From assembly GCA_964591295.1 (NCBI GenBank), contig CAZQAG010000002.1, positions 27,809-91,808 of the forward strand: 64,000 bases of DNA, given 5' to 3'. Below, piece after piece: positions 59,549-64,000 of this stretch. How positions within the stretch are numbered: the stretch's first letter is position 1; each line of letters opens with the position of its first letter. The notes under the pieces are model-generated. The model made no database searches, was not told the DNA's origin, and saw only the letters and a program-made list of their open reading frames with translations. Position numbers and translations under genes: made by a program. The stretch comes from VAXT01 sp964591295. Lineage in GTDB: Bacteria; Actinomycetota; Thermoleophilia; Gaiellales; Gaiellaceae.

Positions 59549-60192
59549 ACAGGATCGACGCAGTCTGGGCGGTGGGCCGGTGGACGATCCAGCCGCTGAC
59601 GAAGCTCTCGACGCCGCTCCGTAACTACGGGGCCGAACGGATACCGCCGGAGGGCGGGGTCGTGCTCGCGATGAACCACTTCTCCTGGCTCGATCCCCCG
59701 GCTTTCGGCTCGTGCTGTCCGCGCACGATCCACTTCCTCGCGAAGAGCGAGATCCACAGCCACTTCGGCCTGGGTCATCTGATCCGCGCCTTCGGCACGC
59801 GCTCGGTGCGCCGCGGCGAGTCGGACCGAGAGGCCGTGCGCGCCATGCGCGAGATCGTTCGCGATGGATACCCGCTGGGGCTCTTCGTCGAAGGGACCAG
59901 GCAGACGTCGGGTGTCCCGGGAGAGGCCCTGCCGGGCGCGGGGATGGTCGCGCTCCAGGAAGAAGTGCCGGTCATCCCCGCGGCGATCCACGGCAGTCAG
60001 TTCTGGCAGCCGTGGAACCGTCACCCGGTCTCGGTCGCCTGGGGGAAGCCGATGACCTTCGAAGGACTGCCGCGCTCCGGCAAGGGCTACCGCGAGGCAT
60101 CGGCGCTCATCCAGGAGGAGATCCATCGCCTCTGGCGCTGGCTGGTCGAGCACCACGAGCGAGGCCGTCCCGCCAATCCGACACTCCCATGA
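59545..60192 (+). CDS. plsC: 1-acyl-sn-glycerol-3-phosphate acyltransferase
   Basis: 215 residues. HxxxxD motif in AMNHFSWLDPPAFGS, second motif LGLFVEGTRQTSGVPGEALP (EGTR), third region GAGMVALQEEVPVIPAAIHG. Forms phosphatidic acid. Overlaps cmk and der by 4 nt each. Confidence 0.9.
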   Translation: MNRIDAVWAVGRWTIQPLTKLSTPLRNYGAERIPPEGGVVLAMNHFSWLDPPAFGSCCPRTIHFLAKSEIHSHFGLGHLIRAFGTRSVRRGESDREAVRAMREIVRDGYPLGLFVEGTRQTSGVPGEALPGAGMVALQEEVPVIPAAIHGSQFWQPWNRHPVSVAWGKPMTFEGLPRSGKGYREASALIQEEIHRLWRWLVEHHERGRPANPTLP

Positions 60193-61502
60193 CCATGACC
60201 GAGGAGCTCCTCGGCACCGTCGCCGTCGTCGGGTTCCCGAACGTCGGCAAGTCCACGCTGGTCAACCGGCTGACCGGCTCGCGCGCGACGGTCGTCCACG
60301 AGACGCCGGGCGTCACACGCGACCGCAAGGAGGTCGTCTGCGAGTGGTCCGGGCACCGCTTTCTGCTCGTGGACACGGGCGGCGTCGACATCGCCGACAG
60401 CTCGCCCCTCACCAAGCAGGTTGCCGAGCAGGCCCGGACGGCGATCGCCGCAGCCGACCTCGTCCTCTTCGTCGTCGACACCCGGGCTGGGATCACGCCC
60501 GGCGACGAGGAGCTGGCGGCGATCCTGCGGCACTCGCACAAGCCGATCTTCCTGATCGCGAACAAGATCGACGAGCCGGGGCGCGAGGCGGAGGCACTGG
60601 AGTTTCATCGGCTCGGCCTCGGTGACCCGATTCCCCTTTCGGCGGTTCACGGCCACGGCACTGGCGATCTCCTCGACGCGATCGTCGCGCGGTTGCCGGG
60701 GAGCGGACCGACCGAAGCTGGCGAGGATGCGATCCGGGTGGCGATCCTTGGGCGGCCGAACGCGGGCAAGTCGAGCCTCCTGAACGCGTTCCTCGGCGAA
60801 GAGCGGGTGATCGTCTCCGAGCAGCCGGGGACGACCCGCGACTCGATTGACACGGTGCTGAAGCGCGGCAAGAGGACATTCGTCCTCGTCGACACGGCCG
60901 GCCTCCGGCGCAAGCAGAAGCAACGGCAGGGCATCGAGTACTACTCGGAGCTCCGGGCGCTGCAGGCTGCGGAGCGGGCGGACGTCGTGCTTGCCCTCGT
61001 CGACGCGAGCGAGGGCGTCGTCGAGCACGACCTGGCGATCGCCGACATCGCGCGCAAGTCGATGTCGTCGACGCTCGTCGTCCTCTCCAAGTGGGACATC
61101 GCCGAGGTCGGGATCGAGGAGGTTCGCGACCGGCTGGAGCCGCGCCTTCGACAGCGGCCACCGATCGTCGCCGCCTCGGCGAAGACCATGCGCGGGGTGG
61201 GGAAGGTCCTCGACCGCGTGGAGGAGCTCTACGGGAAGCACACGGCCCGGATCCCGACCGGCGAGCTGAACCGCTTCCTCGGCGAGCTGCGGGAGGTCCG
61301 CGAGCCTCCGTCGCGAAACGGGAAGCGGCTGAACCTCCTCTACGGAACCCAGACCACAGTGCGCCCGCCGCGCTTTCGCTTCTTCGTCAACGACCCCGGC
61401 CTGATCACGCGCGACTACGGCTACTGGGTCGAGAATCAGCTGCGGGAGCGCTTCGACCTCGAGGGCGTTCCCGTGGCAATCGACTTCGTGAGGCGCTCGT
61501 GA
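60189..61502 (+). CDS. der: Ribosome-assembly GTPase Der (EngA)
   Basis: 437 residues with two tandem GTPase domains: G1 GFPNVGKST (domain 1) and GRPNAGKSS (domain 2), G3 DTGG and DTAG, and a KH-like C-terminal domain (RFRFFVNDPGLITRDYGYWV). Needed for 50S subunit maturation. A longer open frame begins at 59712 but the ATG at 60189, overlapping the plsC stop, is the coupled start. A second ATG lies two codons further. Confidence 0.95.
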   Translation: MTMTEELLGTVAVVGFPNVGKSTLVNRLTGSRATVVHETPGVTRDRKEVVCEWSGHRFLLVDTGGVDIADSSPLTKQVAEQARTAIAAADLVLFVVDTRAGITPGDEELAAILRHSHKPIFLIANKIDEPGREAEALEFHRLGLGDPIPLSAVHGHGTGDLLDAIVARLPGSGPTEAGEDAIRVAILGRPNAGKSSLLNAFLGEERVIVSEQPGTTRDSIDTVLKRGKRTFVLVDTAGLRRKQKQRQGIEYYSELRALQAAERADVVLALVDASEGVVEHDLAIADIARKSMSSTLVVLSKWDIAEVGIEEVRDRLEPRLRQRPPIVAASAKTMRGVGKVLDRVEELYGKHTARIPTGELNRFLGELREVREPPSRNGKRLNLLYGTQTTVRPPRFRFFVNDPGLITRDYGYWVENQLRERFDLEGVPVAIDFVRRS

Positions 61503-62452
61503 AGGTCGTCGTCGTCGGAGCCGGTGCGTGGGGGACCGCGTTCTCGCGGCTGCTCGCCGACCGGGGTCACGAGGTGACACTTGCCGCACGGGATGCCGAG
61601 CAGGCTCGAGCGATCGCCGACACGGGTCGCAACCCCCGGTATCTCCCTGATGTCGTTCTCGACGACATCGCAGCGGCGCGGCTCGACGAGGCGCCGTTCT
61701 CCGCGACCGATCTCGTCGTCGTCGCAGTCCCGAGCCGGGCCTTCGGCGAGGTCGTGGCCGGGCTCCCGGAGAACGGTCCGGTACTGAGCCTGACGAAGGG
61801 CCTCGACCCGGCGACGGGGAACCGGCTCTCGACTCTTCTCGGCGGACGGCCGGTGGCCGTGCTCTCGGGGCCGAACTTCGCCGAGGAGATCGGGCACGGC
61901 CTACCTGCGGCGGCCGTCATCGCGAGTGAGGACAAGGAGCTGGCGGAGCAGCTGCAGCGGGAGATCAACTCGCTCATCTTCCGCGTGTACGTGAACCAGG
62001 ACGTCATCGGCACCGAGCTCGCCGGAGCGGCGAAGAACGTAATCGCGCTCGCTGCCGGCGGTGTCGACGGGCTCGGCCTCGGCGACAACGCGAAGAGCGG
62101 GATTGTCACGCGCGGGCTCGCGGAAATGGCGCGCCTCGGCGAGGCGTGCGGGGGCCGCGGCGAAACCTTTTCCGGCCTCGCGGGCATCGGCGACCTGATC
62201 GCAACCAGCTGGTCGCATCACGGCCGCAACCGGCGCGCCGGCGAGCTGATCGCGCGCGGCGCGGCCCCTGAGGAGGCCGCCGCGCAGATCGGAACGGTCG
62301 AGGGCCTGACTACGGCGCCCGTGCTTAGGGAGCTCTCCCAGCGCGTGGGCGTCGAGATGCCGATCACGAACTCCGTCTGCGAGATCCTCGACGGGCGGAG
62401 CCTCGACGAGCTGGCTGCAAATCTGATGGGCCGGCGGCCGACCGCCGAATAG
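61499..62452 (+). CDS. gpsA: Glycerol-3-phosphate dehydrogenase [NAD(P)+]
   Basis: 317 residues from GTG at 61499. VVVVGAGAWGTAFSRLLADR binds the cofactor; VLSLTKGLDP, AVLSGPNFAEEIGHGLPAAA and the catalytic Lys in ELAGAAKNVIALAAGGVDGL follow. Supplies glycerol-3-phosphate to plsC-type enzymes, which fits its place after plsC and der. Overlaps der by 4 nt (GTGA). Confidence 0.95.
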   Translation: MKVVVVGAGAWGTAFSRLLADRGHEVTLAARDAEQARAIADTGRNPRYLPDVVLDDIAAARLDEAPFSATDLVVVAVPSRAFGEVVAGLPENGPVLSLTKGLDPATGNRLSTLLGGRPVAVLSGPNFAEEIGHGLPAAAVIASEDKELAEQLQREINSLIFRVYVNQDVIGTELAGAAKNVIALAAGGVDGLGLGDNAKSGIVTRGLAEMARLGEACGGRGETFSGLAGIGDLIATSWSHHGRNRRAGELIARGAAPEEAAAQIGTVEGLTTAPVLRELSQRVGVEMPITNSVCEILDGRSLDELAANLMGRRPTAE

Positions 62453-62462
62453 GATGTTCCTC

Positions 62463-63923
62463 ATGCGCATCGTCCGCATCGGTCTGCTCGTCGCTCTTAC
62501 GCTCGCGGTCTCAGGTTGTGGCGCGAAGAAGCAGGCGTCTGCGAGCGGTGGAGCGGAACTCGTCTCGGCGAGCGCTCCTGTCTACATGTCGATCGACTCC
62601 AACCTCAGCTCGGACCAGTGGCAGCAGGTCGACGAGCTCCTGGGCAAGTTCCCCGGCTTCGAGGAGGCGGTCGCGCAGGCCCGCTTGTCGCTGAAGGACG
62701 ATTTAGGCCTCGACTACGAGCAGGACATCAAGTCGGCGATGGGGGACGAGATCGGCCTCGTCTGGCTGGACTTCGCAAACGGCGGCGAGAATGTGGTCGT
62801 GGTGACGAAGCCGAAGGACGTGGATGCGTTCCGGCGGTTGATCGAGAGGGCGAACGAGACAGAGTCGGTACAGGCAGTCTCCGCAGAGCGGGACGGCTGG
62901 TTCGTCCTCTCGAACACACAGGAGAAGCTCGATCATTTTCGCGAGCAGGCCGCGTCGGGCGAGAAGCTCTCCGACAACGCCCTCTTCAAAGACGCGCTCG
63001 CGGAGCTTCCCGACGAGGCACTCGTGCATGTCTATGCGCGTGGGGAGAGCATCGTCGAGGCCCTTCAAAGCTTCCCAGGCATGGCTGGGACTCCCCTGAC
63101 GGCGGACCAGCGGCCGGAGTTCTTCTCTGCTGCGCTCACCGCCGAAGGCACCGGCTTCCGGCTCGTCGGGGTCGGCCGTGTGGAAGCCGATCCGAAGGTT
63201 CAGATCGAGCCGTTCGAGTCGAAGCTCCTCGGCGACGTGCCTGCAGATGCGGTCGCTTTCCTCACGTTCCGCGGGGGCGATGAGTTGGAGCGACAGCTCG
63301 AGAATGACCGGACCTACCGCGAGAGTCTCCGCGAACTGGAAGGCATGCTCGGTGTCCGCCTCGAGAGCCTGCTGTCGATCTTCTCGCACGAGGTCGGCCT
63401 CTACGTCCGTCCCGGCTCGCCCATTCCCGAGGTCACGCTCCTCGTCGACGCGCCGGATGAGCAGGAAGTGGTCGGTCGCGTGAACACGGCACTCGAAGCT
63501 CTGACCAAGGCGCTCCCGGCACAGCCCTGCCACGTCCCGCCCCAGGAAGCCGGGGTCGCCGTGACGTGCGTTGACCTCGGCGACATTCAGCTCCGCACCG
63601 CCGGCTTCGACGACAAGGTCGTCCTCACGACCGGGCAGGGCGCCATCTCGAAGCTGCGTGGCGACGGGCCACGACTCGGCGACGACGAGGGCTTTGCCAG
63701 CGCGCGCGACGCCGCAGGCCTGCCGAAAGAGAGCGCGGGCCTTATGTGGATCGACCTGGAGGACGGCATTCCCCTGATCCTGGGGCTGGCCGACGCCTCC
63801 GGCACGTCGATCCCCGCCGAGATACGCGCGAACCTCGAGCCGCTCGGCTCGTTCCTCGCGTGGGCCGAGAGCGACGACGACGGTCGCACCGGGTCGTTCA
63901 CCGCTTTCCTGCAGATCGACTAG
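62463..63923 (+). CDS. DUF3352 lipoprotein
   Basis: 486 residues from ATG at 62463 (in-frame ATG at 62454 also possible). Lipobox VSGCGAKK after LLVALTLA. The DUF3352 pattern includes ELVSASAPVYMSIDSN, WQQVDELLGKFPGFEEAVAQ, FRLIGVG-type strands near FRLVGVGRVEADPKVQIEPF and VAFLTFRGGDELERQLEN. TAGGAT (62450-62455) ends 7 nt before 62463, supporting that start. Probably a surface-exposed lipoprotein; role unknown. Confidence 0.8.
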   Translation: MRIVRIGLLVALTLAVSGCGAKKQASASGGAELVSASAPVYMSIDSNLSSDQWQQVDELLGKFPGFEEAVAQARLSLKDDLGLDYEQDIKSAMGDEIGLVWLDFANGGENVVVVTKPKDVDAFRRLIERANETESVQAVSAERDGWFVLSNTQEKLDHFREQAASGEKLSDNALFKDALAELPDEALVHVYARGESIVEALQSFPGMAGTPLTADQRPEFFSAALTAEGTGFRLVGVGRVEADPKVQIEPFESKLLGDVPADAVAFLTFRGGDELERQLENDRTYRESLRELEGMLGVRLESLLSIFSHEVGLYVRPGSPIPEVTLLVDAPDEQEVVGRVNTALEALTKALPAQPCHVPPQEAGVAVTCVDLGDIQLRTAGFDDKVVLTTGQGAISKLRGDGPRLGDDEGFASARDAAGLPKESAGLMWIDLEDGIPLILGLADASGTSIPAEIRANLEPLGSFLAWAESDDDGRTGSFTAFLQID

Positions 63924-63934
63924 CCTTCGCCGCC

Positions 63935-64000
63935 GTGGCTGCGCGCGAGTTTCTCTTCACCTCGGAGTCCGTCACCGAGGGCCATCCCGACAAGATCGCC
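63935..64000 (+). CDS. metK: S-adenosylmethionine synthetase, N-terminal fragment (runs off the window)
   Basis: A GTG at 63935 starts 22 codons to the window edge. The translation AAREFLFTSESVTEGHPDKI is the MetK N-terminal signature, with the ATP-binding His in GHPDK. It would supply SAM for the several methyltransferases of the glycan region. Confidence 0.9.
   Translation, partial: MAAREFLFTSESVTEGHPDKIA

Noticed and set aside
1..64000. tRNA, rRNA and insertion sequences
   Set aside because: No tRNA cloverleaf, rRNA segment, transposase motif or terminal inverted repeat pair was noticed on reading; a covariance-model search was not possible.

Overview
The window is a chromosomal piece of a high-GC actinobacterium. 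Gene order and gene families (overlapping aroF-tyrA-aroA-cmk-plsC-der-gpsA, scpA-scpB, DUF1326, DUF3352, many GTG/TTG starts) fit the class Thermoleophilia (Solirubrobacterales/Gaiellales type); this is inference from recognised families, not a database match. No rRNA, tRNA, CRISPR array, insertion sequence or phage gene was seen.

Layout. (1) 1-2.5 kb: a partial membrane protein, a SnoaL-like protein and a two-gene ABC-2 exporter. (2) 2.6-35.3 kb: a long accessory island for cell-surface glycan synthesis, bracketed by two paralogous DivIVA-like genes (2603-3259 and 34767-35279). It holds a glycosidase/glycosyltransferase fusion, an ABC exporter with an extra membrane domain, a 1,897-residue protein combining sulfotransferase, coiled coil, repeat, WbsX-like, GT4 and GT2 parts, four members of one unusual glycosyltransferase family, three further sulfotransferases and a sulfatase, four methyltransferases, NodB-type and YdjC-type deacetylases, an APH-like kinase, an SLH-like secreted protein and a secreted trypsin-like protease beside an orphan propeptide-like gene. 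A 220-bp duplicated gene fragment and a damaged methyltransferase show that this part is being rearranged. (3) 35.3-43.9 kb: secreted HYR protein, dnaE, a gene-poor 480-bp gap with a truncated GNAT fragment and palindromic repeats, DUF1326, an ABM-domain protein, an ECF sigma factor with its probable anti-sigma partner, and a lipoprotein. (4) 43.9-48.2 kb: lgt, scpA, scpB, an inserted reverse-strand pair, rluB. (5) 48.2-55.2 kb, reverse strand: a complete overlapping trp operon, trpE-G-D-C(F)-B-A-trpS, preceded by a Trp-rich leader peptide and an attenuator hairpin that I read directly from the sequence. (6) 55.2-64 kb: chorismate mutase (reverse), then aroF-tyrA-aroA-cmk-plsC-der-gpsA with stop/start overlaps at every junction, a DUF3352 lipoprotein and the first 22 codons of metK.

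How the parts work together. Regions 5-6 make chorismate and turn it into tryptophan (reverse operon, attenuated) and prephenate/tyrosine products (forward genes and chorismate mutase). Region 2 probably assembles, trims, sulfates, methylates, deacetylates and exports a complex surface polysaccharide or glycoprotein glycan; the chemistry of the product cannot be read from sequence. Many genes have a TANNNT-like hexamer 6-11 nt before the start codon and no Shine-Dalgarno sequence, which suggests widespread leaderless transcripts.
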